From contig DAIDIG010000006.1 of the NCBI GenBank assembly GCA_027459485.1, positions 1 to 64,000 of the forward strand: a stretch of 64,000 nucleotides of DNA, read 5' to 3'. This DNA comes from Bdellovibrionales bacterium (lineage in GTDB: Bacteria; Bdellovibrionota; Bdellovibrionia; Bdellovibrionales; UBA1609). Made by a program: the position numbers and the translations under genes. Below the pieces are notes generated by a model. It did no database searches. It was not told where the DNA came from and saw only the letters and a program-made list of their open reading frames with translations. Below, in pieces: positions 8,039 through 19,066 of the stretch (within the stretch, counting starts at the first letter, position 1; each line of letters begins with the position of its first letter).

Positions 8039-9226
8039 CTAGCCCAAGGCGTTATCGAGGTCGCGAATCAGGTCATCGACATTTTCTATGCCGATACTCA
8101 ACCGCACAAGCGAGTCGTCGATGCCGAGCTGCTGACGCCGTTCGATCGGCACACTGGCATGGGTCATGATGGCCGGGTGATCGACGAGGGATTCAACTCC
8201 CCCCAAACTCTCAGCCAGCGAAAACACTCGCAGCCGTTCAACAAATCGCTTCGTTTGGCTGAGATCGCCGTTCACGTACACGGTCATCATCCCACCAAAG
8301 CCACTCATCTGCCGGCGCGCGAGTTCGTGCTGCGGGTGACTGGCTAGGCCTGGATAAATCACTTTTTTGATTTGCGGGTGTCGCCCCAGGTGATCGGCGA
8401 CCTTCTTCGCGTTTTCTTCGTGCGCGCGCATTCGAATGCCCAGAGTTTTGAGACTGCGTAAACACAAAAACGAATCAAACGGAGAAGCGATCGCGCCCAT
8501 CGAGTTACTTAAAAACGCGACTTTTTCGGCAAGCGCCGGGTTTGAAGTCACAATCGCACCACCGACGACGTCGCTGTGACCGCCGATGTATTTGGTGGTT
8601 GAGTGTACGACGATATCGGCCCCGAGGCTGAGCGGTTTTTGAAAGTAAGGGCTCATAAATGTGTTATCGACCGCAACCAACGCTCCAGCCGCGTGTGCTT
8701 TTTTTGCGACCGCCGCAATATCGATCAACTTGAGCAGCGGATTGGTCGGCGTCTCAATCCAGACCAATTTCGTATTCGGCTTTTTATGCTTATCGAAGTT
8801 ATCGGCATTCAAGAGGTCAACGTACGTCACTTCAATGTTCATCTGCGAAAAGACGCGATCAAACAGGCGAACGGTGCCGCCATAAAGATCATCGCCCGCA
8901 ATGACATGGTCGCCCGCTTTCAACATATGAAGAACCGTTGTCGTCGCGGCACAACCCGAAGCCATGGCAAAACCGAATTTGCCGCCTTCGAGATTCGCCA
9001 GACACGCTTCGTAAACGGCGCGCGTGGGGTTTTTCGTGCGGCTATACTCGTAACCTTTGTGCTGGCCGGGCGATTCTTGCACGTACGTACTCGTCAGATA
9101 GACGGGTGTCATGATCGCTCCCGTCGTTGGGTCGGGCTCTTGGCCGGCGTGAATGGCGCGCGTGTCGAAGCCGAGTTCGTTGTTTACAGTGTCGCTAGTT
9201 TTGGGGGTCATGTTGCGGTCCCTCAA
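8039..9226 (-). CDS. PLP-dependent trans-sulfuration enzyme (cystathionine gamma-synthase / gamma-lyase family)
   Basis: TRAIHAGQEPDPTTGA, YSRTKNPTR, VVHSTTKYIGGHSDVVGG. Confidence 0.92.
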   Translation of the reverse strand: MRDRNMTPKTSDTVNNELGFDTRAIHAGQEPDPTTGAIMTPVYLTSTYVQESPGQHKGYEYSRTKNPTRAVYEACLANLEGGKFGFAMASGCAATTTVLHMLKAGDHVIAGDDLYGGTVRLFDRVFSQMNIEVTYVDLLNADNFDKHKKPNTKLVWIETPTNPLLKLIDIAAVAKKAHAAGALVAVDNTFMSPYFQKPLSLGADIVVHSTTKYIGGHSDVVGGAIVTSNPALAEKVAFLSNSMGAIASPFDSFLCLRSLKTLGIRMRAHEENAKKVADHLGRHPQIKKVIYPGLASHPQHELARRQMSGFGGMMTVYVNGDLSQTKRFVERLRVFSLAESLGGVESLVDHPAIMTHASVPIERRQQLGIDDSLVRLSIGIENVDDLIRDLDNALG

Positions 9227-9392
9227 TAATGTGAATGCCTTTTAGTACATTATTGAGGAGTTGCAAAGGATCGTCGCAGTAGGGGATGTTGAGCTGCTCC
9301 ATAAGCCGGCGCACAAGATCGGTGTCGTAGGTATCTTTCGTCACTTCGTCGACGAGCGTGCTGATTGTCGAGATCCGATCTTCTTTGGTCAT
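9195..9392 (-). CDS. Small hypothetical protein (65 aa)
   Basis: ORF with 32-bp overlap with the downstream gene; upstream tttgtaagGAGGccctcggcgcca on minus strand. Confidence 0.45.
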   Translation of the reverse strand: MTKEDRISTISTLVDEVTKDTYDTDLVRRLMEQLNIPYCDDPLQLLNNVLKGIHIIEGPQHDPQN

Positions 9393-9452
9393 TGGCGCCG
9401 AGGGCCTCCTTACAAAAAATTTGACCCCAAAAAACCAAAATCGGGAAGTAAA

Positions 9453-10517
9453 TTATGTGGAATTTGGACTAAAAAATCGATCGGTTAAGATCTCGGTTTT
9501 ACCGGGAGTCAGAAGAACGGTTCGTTCGCCGGAGCCGTTCGCACCCAGCCAGTGAATGTGCGCAGGTCGCGACGCTGAAACAGAAACGTCTACCGGAGCG
9601 AAACCTAAATCTCTGTTATCAATACTGATTTTCACCCAGTGCGCGGTTCGAATGACGATTCGGGCCGGCGCTCGCGGGGGTTCGTGGCCGGAATCACCGC
9701 GCGATAAGAGTGAAAAAAACAAAAAGGCCGCGCAGATCGCCGTCCAAGTCGAGCCGGCCGCTGTGAAAAACCGCCGCGGCTTTTTGATTGCATAAACATT
9801 TGTTTTAACCCTTTGAGACTCGCGCATGCGAATGATTTTCTGAACTTTTTCGGCGAGATCCGAAACGGATGACTCATCATCGTGCGGGGTTTCGACGGTG
9901 GCGGATACCGCCCGGTTGGGCCGCAGGTGTTTCGGTTCTATCTCGGCACAGATCGCTTTGAGGCTAAAAATATCCGTTTCAAGCGTTGGGGTACCGCCCA
10001 TCAATAAAGCCGGTGCCGCATATTTGGGAGTGATAAAGCGGTCTCGGCGGCCGTTCGTGAAGCCAAAGTCCACAAGCTTTACCGTTCCCGTTACGTCGAC
10101 CATTATATTTTCTAGATTCAAATCACCGTGGTAGAGGTCCACTCGCGCGATATCTTGAAGACCTCTATACGCTTGCGAATAAATACACTCGATATTCTCT
10201 CGACTGAGCGACCCGGATCGCACGAGCTCATCGAGCGTGACGCCGCGAACGTACTCAAGCACAAGCGCCGGCGCGCCCTCGATGACTTCCCAACCATGAA
10301 GAATCACGCAATGGCGCGATTTGACCCGCATGAGTCGCTCGAGTTCGTTTCTCCAGAGTGAGTCCAGATTCGCTGACTTGAGAATTTTAAGCGCGACTTC
10401 AAACTTAACGTCCGCCGCACTTGACTCTTTAAAAGCACGGTAAACACAGCTGTTTAGACCTTCGCCGAGGCATTCGACCATGCGGTAATGATAGGGTTGA
10501 GCGGCGATCGACTCCAT
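9453..10517 (-). CDS. Eukaryote-like Ser/Thr protein kinase with TM segment and extracytoplasmic PEGA-like C-terminus
   Basis: VALKIL, YHGDLNLENIMVD, VKLVDFGF, ETDIFSL kinase motifs; TM near aa 250-270; ISIDNRDLGFAPVDVSV PEGA-like. Confidence 0.83.
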   Translation of the reverse strand: MESIAAQPYHYRMVECLGEGLNSCVYRAFKESSAADVKFEVALKILKSANLDSLWRNELERLMRVKSRHCVILHGWEVIEGAPALVLEYVRGVTLDELVRSGSLSRENIECIYSQAYRGLQDIARVDLYHGDLNLENIMVDVTGTVKLVDFGFTNGRRDRFITPKYAAPALLMGGTPTLETDIFSLKAICAEIEPKHLRPNRAVSATVETPHDDESSVSDLAEKVQKIIRMRESQRVKTNVYAIKKPRRFFTAAGSTWTAICAAFLFFSLLSRGDSGHEPPRAPARIVIRTAHWVKISIDNRDLGFAPVDVSVSASRPAHIHWLGANGSGERTVLLTPGKTEILTDRFFSPNST

Positions 10518-10520
10518 TCA

Positions 10521-10952
10521 TCACTGAAATTTTTCAAAATCCATGCCAGCTTTGTAGCGATTGATCCGGATTTTTTCTTTCACTGTAGCAAGACACGCCT
10601 TAGGCAAATGATTTTCTGAAGGGATGTCGAGTTCGCGTGTCGCGGCGGCGATTCGCTTACACCTACTATCAAGGCCTTGGTAAAACGCCGATTCAGCAGG
10701 TAAATGATTTCGAGCTCGAAGAGCAACCGCGTCATAACAGCTAAACGGGATCTGCTGATGATCGAGTTGCAGCTGGCAAGCAAGCTCGAGAGTCGCGAGT
10801 TTTTCAAAAGTCGACATTTCTCGTCGCAGTTGCCCGATCGTTTGTGCCGAGGTCAGCGCTTGAAGCTCGAGCGCATCGACGTTGGGGCGAGCTTCGGCGT
10901 GTGCAAGTGAGCAGCCAAAAACAAAGAGTGCTGTTAACATGAATTTTTTCAT
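10521..10952 (-). CDS. Hypothetical secreted protein
   Basis: Signal peptide MKKFMLTALFVFGCSLAHA; overlaps neighbouring gene start. Confidence 0.65.
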   Translation of the reverse strand: MKKFMLTALFVFGCSLAHAEARPNVDALELQALTSAQTIGQLRREMSTFEKLATLELACQLQLDHQQIPFSCYDAVALRARNHLPAESAFYQGLDSRCKRIAAATRELDIPSENHLPKACLATVKEKIRINRYKAGMDFEKFQ

Positions 10953-11383
10953 CCGTTTAAACCTTTAAGGAGTTCACTCACGAGCGGGCCCAACAGCAGA
11001 AGTAAAAATGCGGGGAATTGTATCAGCATGAGCGGGATCATCGTTCGAATCGGCAGCCCGGCCACAAATTTTTCAATGTCGGCGTCGCAGGCCTTCAAGA
11101 TTTCGCTTTCAAGCTCTTTTAATTGATTCAAAACAGGCTCACCTTTAAGACCGGCCTCGATGAGCTCAAGTAGCGCCTTTCTATATATTAGGTTTTCGGT
11201 TTCGGGCGGCAGCTCAACCGGCTCGCCGCGTTCATACGCGGTCACGACGATTGCCAGATCGCGTGTCATCTGGTGACGTTCGCGGGCTTGAATGCCCTTT
11301 ATAATGCGAGAGACGGATTGGCCGCTTTCAAGACCGAGCCGTAAGCTGACGCTGAGGTCGAGCGGTGGGGCTAAATACTCCAT
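10949..11383 (-). CDS. Type II secretion system F / TadC-like membrane protein
   Basis: C-terminal TM LIQFPAFLLLLLGPLVSELLKGL and SLRLGLESGQSVSRIIKGI typical of TadB/TadC C-terminal region. Confidence 0.6.
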   Translation of the reverse strand: MEYLAPPLDLSVSLRLGLESGQSVSRIIKGIQARERHQMTRDLAIVVTAYERGEPVELPPETENLIYRKALLELIEAGLKGEPVLNQLKELESEILKACDADIEKFVAGLPIRTMIPLMLIQFPAFLLLLLGPLVSELLKGLNG

Positions 11384-12150
11384 TTTATTTTTCGTCCTTG
11401 TCTCAGAGTTACGACAATCCCGAGGGTGAATAGCAGCATTGAGAGAACGATGATTCGTTCATGCCCGGTAAAACCAAAATGCCAAATCACGAAGCTCACG
11501 AGCCCGCCATACAGCGCCGTCAATACGTAAGCCTGGGCGCGCAGCTGTTGAACCGCTCGATCCGATTTCCTTCGAAATGTCTCGCGAATTTCGATGGCCT
11601 GGCGAAAGCTGACGAGACGCTGAATGGTCAAATGCGGCTCCACTTCGCACAAACGAAGAGTGTCATACAAATCGCGCAGGAGCGGATCGATCAGCGCGGT
11701 CTCGCTCGAATGGCTCGTTGTCGTGATGAGGCGATCGAGAAGCTGTCTCAAGCGTGTTTTGATGTAGAAATCGGCTCGTTCACTCGTGAGCGAAATCGCC
11801 TGACGTATGCCGCGACCCAGGCGTGCATGCAAAATGAGAGAGTTGAGGATCCAAATTCGCTGATTGAGAAAATGAAGGCGGCGCTTACGGCGGATAAACA
11901 GCGGCAGAAAGTGCGCGACAACGATCGGTACAGACCAACAGACAGTGAATTCGGTCAGCGAAAAGGCGGGTACAAACATTAAAAGGATCTCGGTCAGTGC
12001 AAATGCGGCGACAATTTTTGTCATCGTTGATGATGTGACCAGCGAATTTTTCCGAATTTGCCCCAAATTCCGGACCAAAATGAATGAACCAATCAACATT
12101 TCGGAAAAAACAATCGTGTGCTGCACGTTTTGCTCCTCGAGAAAAATCAT
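11371..12150 (-). CDS. TadB/T2SF-like membrane protein
   Basis: N- and C-terminal TM pairs flanking a helical core (ILHARLGRGIRQAISLT); translationally coupled to downstream T2SF-like gene. Confidence 0.5.
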   Translation of the reverse strand: MIFLEEQNVQHTIVFSEMLIGSFILVRNLGQIRKNSLVTSSTMTKIVAAFALTEILLMFVPAFSLTEFTVCWSVPIVVAHFLPLFIRRKRRLHFLNQRIWILNSLILHARLGRGIRQAISLTSERADFYIKTRLRQLLDRLITTTSHSSETALIDPLLRDLYDTLRLCEVEPHLTIQRLVSFRQAIEIRETFRRKSDRAVQQLRAQAYVLTALYGGLVSFVIWHFGFTGHERIIVLSMLLFTLGIVVTLRQGRKIKWSI

Positions 12151-12217
12151 TTTGCAATAAACGTGCGAAAAGAACGCAACATCGCGAAAAATAAATCGGC
12201 GCGAGCGAAAAAAATAT

Positions 12218-12247
12218 TTGACGAAAAAATTTTTACGTATCTATAGT
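12218..12247 (+). promoter_or_regulatory. sigma70 promoter TTGACG-N18-TATAGT for the Lys-rich microprotein
   Basis: TTGACG 12218-12223, TATAGT 12242-12247. Confidence 0.7.
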
Positions 12248-12271
12248 TAAAGAAGAAAGTGAGGGGTACAC

Positions 12272-12352
12272 ATGGCAAGAAAAAAGAAAAAGGCCACTAA
12301 GAAAAAAGCGACGAAAAAAACAACGCGCAAAACGACTCGCAAAAAGAAATAG
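12272..12352 (+). CDS. 26-aa Lys/Arg/Thr-rich microprotein MARKKKKATKKKATKKTTRKTTRKKK
   Basis: Promoter, SD GAGGGG (12261-12266), ATG, stop, then Rho-independent terminator; below ORF-track threshold. Confidence 0.75.
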   Translation: MARKKKKATKKKATKKTTRKTTRKKK

Positions 12353-12382
12353 CGATTTGTTTTTCGAATCGTACGTTAACGA

Positions 12383-12412
12383 CCCCTTGGCAATTGCCTG
12401 GGGGTTTTTTTT
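12383..12412 (+). terminator. Rho-independent terminator of the microprotein gene
   Basis: CCCCTTGGCAATTGCCTGGGGGTTTTTTTT. Confidence 0.9.
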
Positions 12413-12515
12413 ATTCTTTGGTTTACAGAATCGTTAGGGTGCCGTATCAGCCTCGCGCTCACCTGTCGTTTTCGCGCAATGCGCTCATGGTTGCCGACGG
12501 GGCCGAAAAGGCTAG

Positions 12516-13502
<987 letters not shown>

Positions 13503-13511
13503 GGAGCGCGC

Positions 13512-14681
13512 GTGAACATACACGAATATCAAGCCAAAGAAGTTCTAAGAAAACATGGCGTGCCGACGCTGAAGAGCGTCGTCGTAGAAAAGGCCGATGA
13601 TGCCGCGAGTGCCGCGCAAAAACTCGGCGGCTCCGTTTGGGTTGTGAAGGCTCAGATACACGCCGGTGGTCGCGGTAAAGGCGGCGGCGTGAAACTCGCG
13701 CGCTCAGTCGACGAGGTGAAAGAGCACGCCAAAAAAATAATTGGCATGACTCTTGTCACACACCAAACCGGGCCCGAGGGCAAAAAAGTTTTGAAGGCGC
13801 TTATCGAGCAAGGCTGCAACATCCAAAAAGAATATTACGTTGCGGCTCTTGTCGATCGGCAATTTGGTCGTGTCACGATGATGGCGAGCTCCGAAGGTGG
13901 AATGGAGATCGAAGAAGTCGCCGCCAAAACGCCCGAGAAAATTCATCGAGTTGTGGTCGACCCGACGGTCGGGCTTCAACCGTTTCAAGCGCGGCAATTG
14001 GCGTTCAAGATCGGCATCCCCGCGGCGTCGGTGAATAAAGCGGTGAAAGCGCTCATGGGTCTTTATCAGGCGTTTCTTGCCGCTGACTGCAGTTTGGCCG
14101 AGATCAATCCGCTTGTCTTAACAAAAGAGGGCGACATCGTCGCGCTCGATGCGAAAATGAACCTCGACGACAACGCGCTTTTTCGTCACCCCGACCTGCA
14201 AGAATATCGCGATCTTTCAGAAGAAGACCCGACTGAGACCGAAGCGAAAGACCACGAGCTTGCGTACATTAAACTCGACGGGCACATCGGGTGCATGGTG
14301 AATGGCGCCGGGCTCGCGATGGCGACGATGGATATCATTAAGCTCAACGGTGAAACTCCCGCGAACTTTTTGGATGTAGGCGGCGGCGCCAATAAAGAGC
14401 GCGTGACTGCTGCGTTCAAAATCATTCTCAAAGACCCGAATGTGAAGGGCATTCTCGTCAATATTTTTGGCGGGATCATGAAGTGTGACGTGATCGCCGA
14501 GGGGATTATCGCCGCGACGAAAGAAATCGGGCTTAAACACCCGCTCGTTGTGCGACTTCAAGGCACGAACGTCGATCTCGGTAAGAGAATTCTCAAAGAA
14601 AGCGGGCTCAATATAACGCCGGCGGATGATTTGAGCGATGCGGCTCAAAAGATTGTTTCGGCCGTTCGAGCGGTGAGGTGA
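13512..14681 (+). CDS. sucC: Succinyl-CoA synthetase beta subunit
   Basis: [60 protein letters not shown]. Confidence 0.98.
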   Translation: MNIHEYQAKEVLRKHGVPTLKSVVVEKADDAASAAQKLGGSVWVVKAQIHAGGRGKGGGVKLARSVDEVKEHAKKIIGMTLVTHQTGPEGKKVLKALIEQGCNIQKEYYVAALVDRQFGRVTMMASSEGGMEIEEVAAKTPEKIHRVVVDPTVGLQPFQARQLAFKIGIPAASVNKAVKALMGLYQAFLAADCSLAEINPLVLTKEGDIVALDAKMNLDDNALFRHPDLQEYRDLSEEDPTETEAKDHELAYIKLDGHIGCMVNGAGLAMATMDIIKLNGETPANFLDVGGGANKERVTAAFKIILKDPNVKGILVNIFGGIMKCDVIAEGIIAATKEIGLKHPLVVRLQGTNVDLGKRILKESGLNITPADDLSDAAQKIVSAVRAVR

Positions 14682-14736
14682 CGAGCGGGGCCGCGCGCAT
14701 GGGGCCCGCCGTCAGTGACGACTGAAAGGAGTCATT

Positions 14737-15606
14737 ATGTCGATATTAGTAGGTAAAAACACAAAAGTGATGTGCCAAGGTTTCACCGGGCAAAACGGTA
14801 CGTTTCACTCTGAACAAGCGATCAAATACGGCACGAAAATGGTCGGGGGAGTGACTCCTGGCAAGGGCGGCCAATCGCACTTGGGGCTTCCGGTTTTCAA
14901 TACGGTTGAAGAGTGCGTGCGCGCAACAGGTGCCAACGCGTCTGTGATTTATGTGCCGCCGCCGTTCGCGGCTGATTCAATCATGGAGGCCGTCGATGCC
15001 GGCCTCGAACTCATCGTTTGCATAACCGAAGGGATTCCCGTTCTCGATATGGTGCAAGTGAAACGCTATATGCAGGGTTCAAAATCGCGCCTCATCGGCC
15101 CGAACTGCCCCGGCGTGATCACGCCCGGCGAATGTAAAATCGGCATTATGCCGGGTCATATTCACAAGGCCGGTCGCATCGGTGTTGTCTCGCGATCGGG
15201 CACACTCACGTACGAAGCGGTCTGGCAACTGTCAAACCTCGGTCTCGGTCAATCGACTTGCGTCGGCATTGGCGGTGACCCGGTGAATGGTACGAACTTC
15301 ATCGATGTTCTTGAAATGTTTAACCGCGATTCGGGTACTGACGCTGTCATCATGATTGGCGAAATCGGCGGCACGGCCGAAGAAGAAGCGGCGGACTACA
15401 TCAAACGCGAATTTAAAAAACCGGTCGCGGCTTTTATCGCGGGCACGACCGCTCCCCCAGGTAAGCGCATGGGTCATGCTGGAGCGATCATCAGCGGCGG
15501 CAAAGGCACGGCAGCGGCAAAATTCGAAGCCCTTGAATCAGCTGGATGTCGAATTGCTAAAAGCCCCGCCAAGTTGGGTATGACATTGAAAGAGGCGCTC
15601 GGCTAG
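14737..15606 (+). CDS. sucD: Succinyl-CoA synthetase alpha subunit
   Basis: [52 protein letters not shown]. Confidence 0.98.
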   Translation: MSILVGKNTKVMCQGFTGQNGTFHSEQAIKYGTKMVGGVTPGKGGQSHLGLPVFNTVEECVRATGANASVIYVPPPFAADSIMEAVDAGLELIVCITEGIPVLDMVQVKRYMQGSKSRLIGPNCPGVITPGECKIGIMPGHIHKAGRIGVVSRSGTLTYEAVWQLSNLGLGQSTCVGIGGDPVNGTNFIDVLEMFNRDSGTDAVIMIGEIGGTAEEEAADYIKREFKKPVAAFIAGTTAPPGKRMGHAGAIISGGKGTAAAKFEALESAGCRIAKSPAKLGMTLKEALG

Positions 15607-15635
15607 AGCGCCTTCGGCAATAAGCCGGCGTTTAA

Positions 15636-16526
15636 TTAAAGCCCTATAGGGAAAAGCTCTGTTCCGTAGAATAAGTTCGCTGCCGAGCCGTTGCTTTGTT
15701 GTTGGAGACCGGTCGCAGCGTTCATGAAATCATTGGCCATTTGCGCATAATTCGAAAGCGCATTAATGGCATCCGGATTATTTTTTTGCAGCTCTTCAAG
15801 ATATTCTTTGAGGCCGTTTTGATTTTCTTTGAAATCCGAATAGCCGGGGTTGAGAGCGACCTTTGCCGATAGTTGTGCGCCGTTGGTGAGATTAATCGAA
15901 AAGTGAGCCTGAACGTCGGTCAAAATGACTTGGTCAGGCTTTATGTTCGCCGGCAATTTCGTAAGATCGACCGAGGCCCGAATCGACAGGTTCTCAGCGA
16001 TATAATTGTTCAACTTATCTTTTCGAACGCTATCAACTAGCGCTTTTACAGTCACAGCGTTGCCATACTGGTGGAGTAAACTCTGAGTGATCTGCTGAAG
16101 TTGCGTTTGCGAGTCAGTAAAAAATCTGTTTATTTTTGATTGTTGAATGCCGAAATTGACAAGAATCTGCTTCATCCCGCCGTTTGGTGCGGCTAAGTTG
16201 GCGTCGAAACCCAAAACCGGCTGCGTTGCACCTTCTAAATACGAATAATCAAACGAGGCGATGAGCTTCGCTTTGACCTGCCCATCTTTAACTGCCACAG
16301 CATAGCCGCCCAAACTCGTCGCACGGGTGGTATCAACTGAAGCTGCAGTTAAAACGCCTTTTAGAATCGATTTTTTGTTGTTGTATTGCTGAAGAACTTG
16401 CGTGAGCTCTTGATTTATAACTTTCACATTTATCGCTGGGCTCGAGGTTGTTCGTGGTGCCGCCCAAGCGTTTAGTGAAAGCAAGGTGCCGGTCAATGCG
16501 ATCGAAAAAAGTTGGAACGATTTCAT
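15636..16526 (-). CDS. Hypothetical secreted protein
   Basis: Long ORF with signal peptide MKSFQLFSIALTGTLLSLNAWA. Confidence 0.65.
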   Translation of the reverse strand: MKSFQLFSIALTGTLLSLNAWAAPRTTSSPAINVKVINQELTQVLQQYNNKKSILKGVLTAASVDTTRATSLGGYAVAVKDGQVKAKLIASFDYSYLEGATQPVLGFDANLAAPNGGMKQILVNFGIQQSKINRFFTDSQTQLQQITQSLLHQYGNAVTVKALVDSVRKDKLNNYIAENLSIRASVDLTKLPANIKPDQVILTDVQAHFSINLTNGAQLSAKVALNPGYSDFKENQNGLKEYLEELQKNNPDAINALSNYAQMANDFMNAATGLQQQSNGSAANLFYGTELFPIGL

Positions 16527-16658
16527 GTCTCCCCCTGAAATTTTGATGGACGGCCGATTCAGTGTCGTTGTGGCGCACTTGAATGGCCATTGTCAAACAT
16601 TTCTGAGGTGACGCGGTTACCGTCATTTGATAACCAATTGGCCAAAAAGGAGCACGAA

Positions 16659-17084
16659 ATGTCAATTGAAACGACTTTTAGCATTATCAAGCCAAACGCC
16701 GTCAAAAAGAACGCGATAGGCGCCATTATCAGCAAATTCGAAAAAAACGGTCTTAAAGTGGCCGCCGCAAAACTTGTGCGGTTATCAAAAGCACAGTGCG
16801 AGGAGTTCTATGCTGAGCACAAAGCGCGTCCGTTTTTCGGTGAACTCGTCTCATTCATGACGTCAGGCCCAGTTTTACTAATGGCGCTCGCCGGTGAAAA
16901 TGCCGTCACCCGAAATCGTGAAATCATGGGCGCGACCGACCCGAAAAAAGCGGCGCCGGGCACAATTCGCGCCGAGTGGGGCGACAACGTCGGTGAAAAC
17001 GCCGTTCACGGCAGCGATAGCGCCGCGAGTGCTGAGCGCGAGCTGAAACTATTTTTCAAATCTGACGAATTTGTAAATCGCTAA
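16659..17084 (+). CDS. ndk: Nucleoside diphosphate kinase (track ORF start 16590 is upstream of likely start)
   Basis: [51 protein letters not shown]...[23 protein letters not shown] before 16659. Confidence 0.97.
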   Translation: MSIETTFSIIKPNAVKKNAIGAIISKFEKNGLKVAAAKLVRLSKAQCEEFYAEHKARPFFGELVSFMTSGPVLLMALAGENAVTRNREIMGATDPKKAAPGTIRAEWGDNVGENAVHGSDSAASAERELKLFFKSDEFVNR

Positions 17085-17100
17085 CGGCAATTCGTAAACG

Positions 17101-18249
17101 ATGCTATCCGGCGATGTCATCACACTCCGAATGGAGCGGCTTTCGTACAACGGAGGCCGTGGCATCGGTCGGTTCGAGGGTTTGGTCGTATTCGTCGCCG
17201 AGACCGCGCCTGATGAGCTTATCGAAGCTAAAGTGACGGCAGTTAAAAAGAATTTTGCCGAGGCGGAGCTTATTCGCGTTCTTGAACCCTCGACCGCGAG
17301 GCGGTTGCCACCCTGCCCGGTGTTTAGCCGGTGTGGAGGCTGTTGCTGGCAACACATTACATACCCTGAACAATTGAACCAAAAAGAAGCTTTTTTGCGT
17401 CATTCACTCACGCGCGCTCTACGCACCCGTGTTGGCGATGTGACCAATATAACCGTGCAAATGGTGGCTGCCCCCGATGAGTTTCGTTATCGTAATCGCG
17501 TTCAAGTCCATATCGAAGGCGAACAATTCGGGTTTTACGCCAAACGCTCGCGAGAGCTTGTGCCCATAACAGATTGCTTGATCACTGAGGCGGCGTTGCT
17601 TGAAAATTTTCATCCCGCACCGGCCGCGAGCCATGTCGAATTGTCATTCGATGAGGCGGGTAAGCCGGTCGCGCGCGAGCTCGATGATGAGGGGCCTTCG
17701 TTTGCCCAGGTGAACACAAAACAAAATGCAGTTTTGCAAAAGGCGGTCACGGAATATGTCAGGCAAATTCACCGCGAACCGTCTCGTGTCTTCGATTTCT
17801 ACTGCGGCGACGGAAACCTCAGCCGGCCGCTTCTCAAACAGTTTCATTCGCTGCGCCTGACAGGCGTGGAATTATCAAAATCAGCCGTGCATCGTGCCGT
17901 CGAGCTTGCTAATCGAAACGGTTTTGCCGCGAAATCGGAATTCAAAGCGGCCGACGTCGGCAAATATTTGGCGAAATTGGGGCCAAGTGATGTTGAAGGG
18001 GCAATTTTGATTTTTGACCCGCCCCGCGCGGGGCTTGGTCGTGCCTTGGTTGCTGAGGCGATGCGCTTATCGTCTCATCTTCTCGGGTTGATCCTCGTGT
18101 CATGTGACCTGGCCTCGTTCGAACGAGACGTTGGCCTACTCAGTGACGCTTTTGAACTAAAAAGCGTTACGGGGATTGATATGTTCCCGCAATCGGATTA
18201 CGTCGAAGCGGTCGCTCTATTTCTGTCACGCGCGGCGCACAAAGCGTAA
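17101..18249 (+). CDS. Class I SAM-dependent RNA (uracil-5-) methyltransferase, RlmD/RumA/TrmA family, with TRAM domain
   Basis: CPVFSRCGGCCWQHI Fe-S region, FDFYCGDGNLS, ILIFDPPRAGLG, LILVSCDLASFERD. Confidence 0.92.
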   Translation: MLSGDVITLRMERLSYNGGRGIGRFEGLVVFVAETAPDELIEAKVTAVKKNFAEAELIRVLEPSTARRLPPCPVFSRCGGCCWQHITYPEQLNQKEAFLRHSLTRALRTRVGDVTNITVQMVAAPDEFRYRNRVQVHIEGEQFGFYAKRSRELVPITDCLITEAALLENFHPAPAASHVELSFDEAGKPVARELDDEGPSFAQVNTKQNAVLQKAVTEYVRQIHREPSRVFDFYCGDGNLSRPLLKQFHSLRLTGVELSKSAVHRAVELANRNGFAAKSEFKAADVGKYLAKLGPSDVEGAILIFDPPRAGLGRALVAEAMRLSSHLLGLILVSCDLASFERDVGLLSDAFELKSVTGIDMFPQSDYVEAVALFLSRAAHKA

Positions 18250-18289
18250 ATTTTTGATCGCCTGTGATTTATTTGCTATTTTTTTAGAC

Positions 18290-19066
18290 ATGCCTTTTCG
18301 TGGACGTGAGCCCTTTGTTTTGCCGATTGCCATTTTATTCGTTGCGCTTGCGTCAGTGAGCGGTTGTACAACCGTAAGCCCGGCCAATCGAAAAAAGGCC
18401 AATCTTTATCTCGAACTCGGCACATCGTATCTGATTCATGGCAATGACCCTTTAGCGCTTCAGGCTCTTTTAAAGAGCGAGCAACTGAACCCGAAAAACG
18501 AAGCGACTGAAAATAATCTCGGGCTAGTTTACTACGTGATGCAACAGTTTGATCAGGCCGAGCTGCATTTTAAAAGGGCGCTCAACATCAACCCGAGTTT
18601 TACCGAAGCTGAAAATAACCTCGGCCGGCTTTATATCGACGTCGGGCTTTATAAGAAGGCCATACGGCAACTGAAAATAGCGACGTCTGATTTGACCTAC
18701 ACACAACCGGCAAAGGCATGGTCGAACCTCGGCCAAGCGTATTTTTTATCAGGTGAACTTAATAAGGCCAAACTCGCGCTTCGACGAAGTCTTGCAACCC
18801 GTCACGACAGTTGCCCAACTCTTGATTTTTATGGGCGAACATTATTTGCACTGCACGATTACCAACCGGCGGCCGAGAGTCTCGATCAGGCGATTGCGGT
18901 TTGTGGTAAAACTAAATTTGATGAGCCGCATTTTTACAGCGGCATGAGTTTTTATAAACTTGGTAATATGGATAAAGCTCGCGCTCGGTTCAATGAAGTT
19001 GTAAGCCTATTCCCCTCAAGCCAATACGCCCCGCAGGCACAAAAAATGTTGGAGATTTTAAAATGA
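18290..19066 (+). CDS. TPR-repeat lipoprotein (PilF/PilW-like)
   Basis: Lipobox SVSGCTTVS and TPR repeats from likely start 18290 (track ORF begins 18176). Confidence 0.8.
   Translation: MPFRGREPFVLPIAILFVALASVSGCTTVSPANRKKANLYLELGTSYLIHGNDPLALQALLKSEQLNPKNEATENNLGLVYYVMQQFDQAELHFKRALNINPSFTEAENNLGRLYIDVGLYKKAIRQLKIATSDLTYTQPAKAWSNLGQAYFLSGELNKAKLALRRSLATRHDSCPTLDFYGRTLFALHDYQPAAESLDQAIAVCGKTKFDEPHFYSGMSFYKLGNMDKARARFNEVVSLFPSSQYAPQAQKMLEILK

Noticed and set aside
8603-9229. 208-aa plus-strand ORF antisense to the cystathionine gamma-synthase-type gene
   Set aside because: Opposes a strongly conserved gene; no recognisable protein features.
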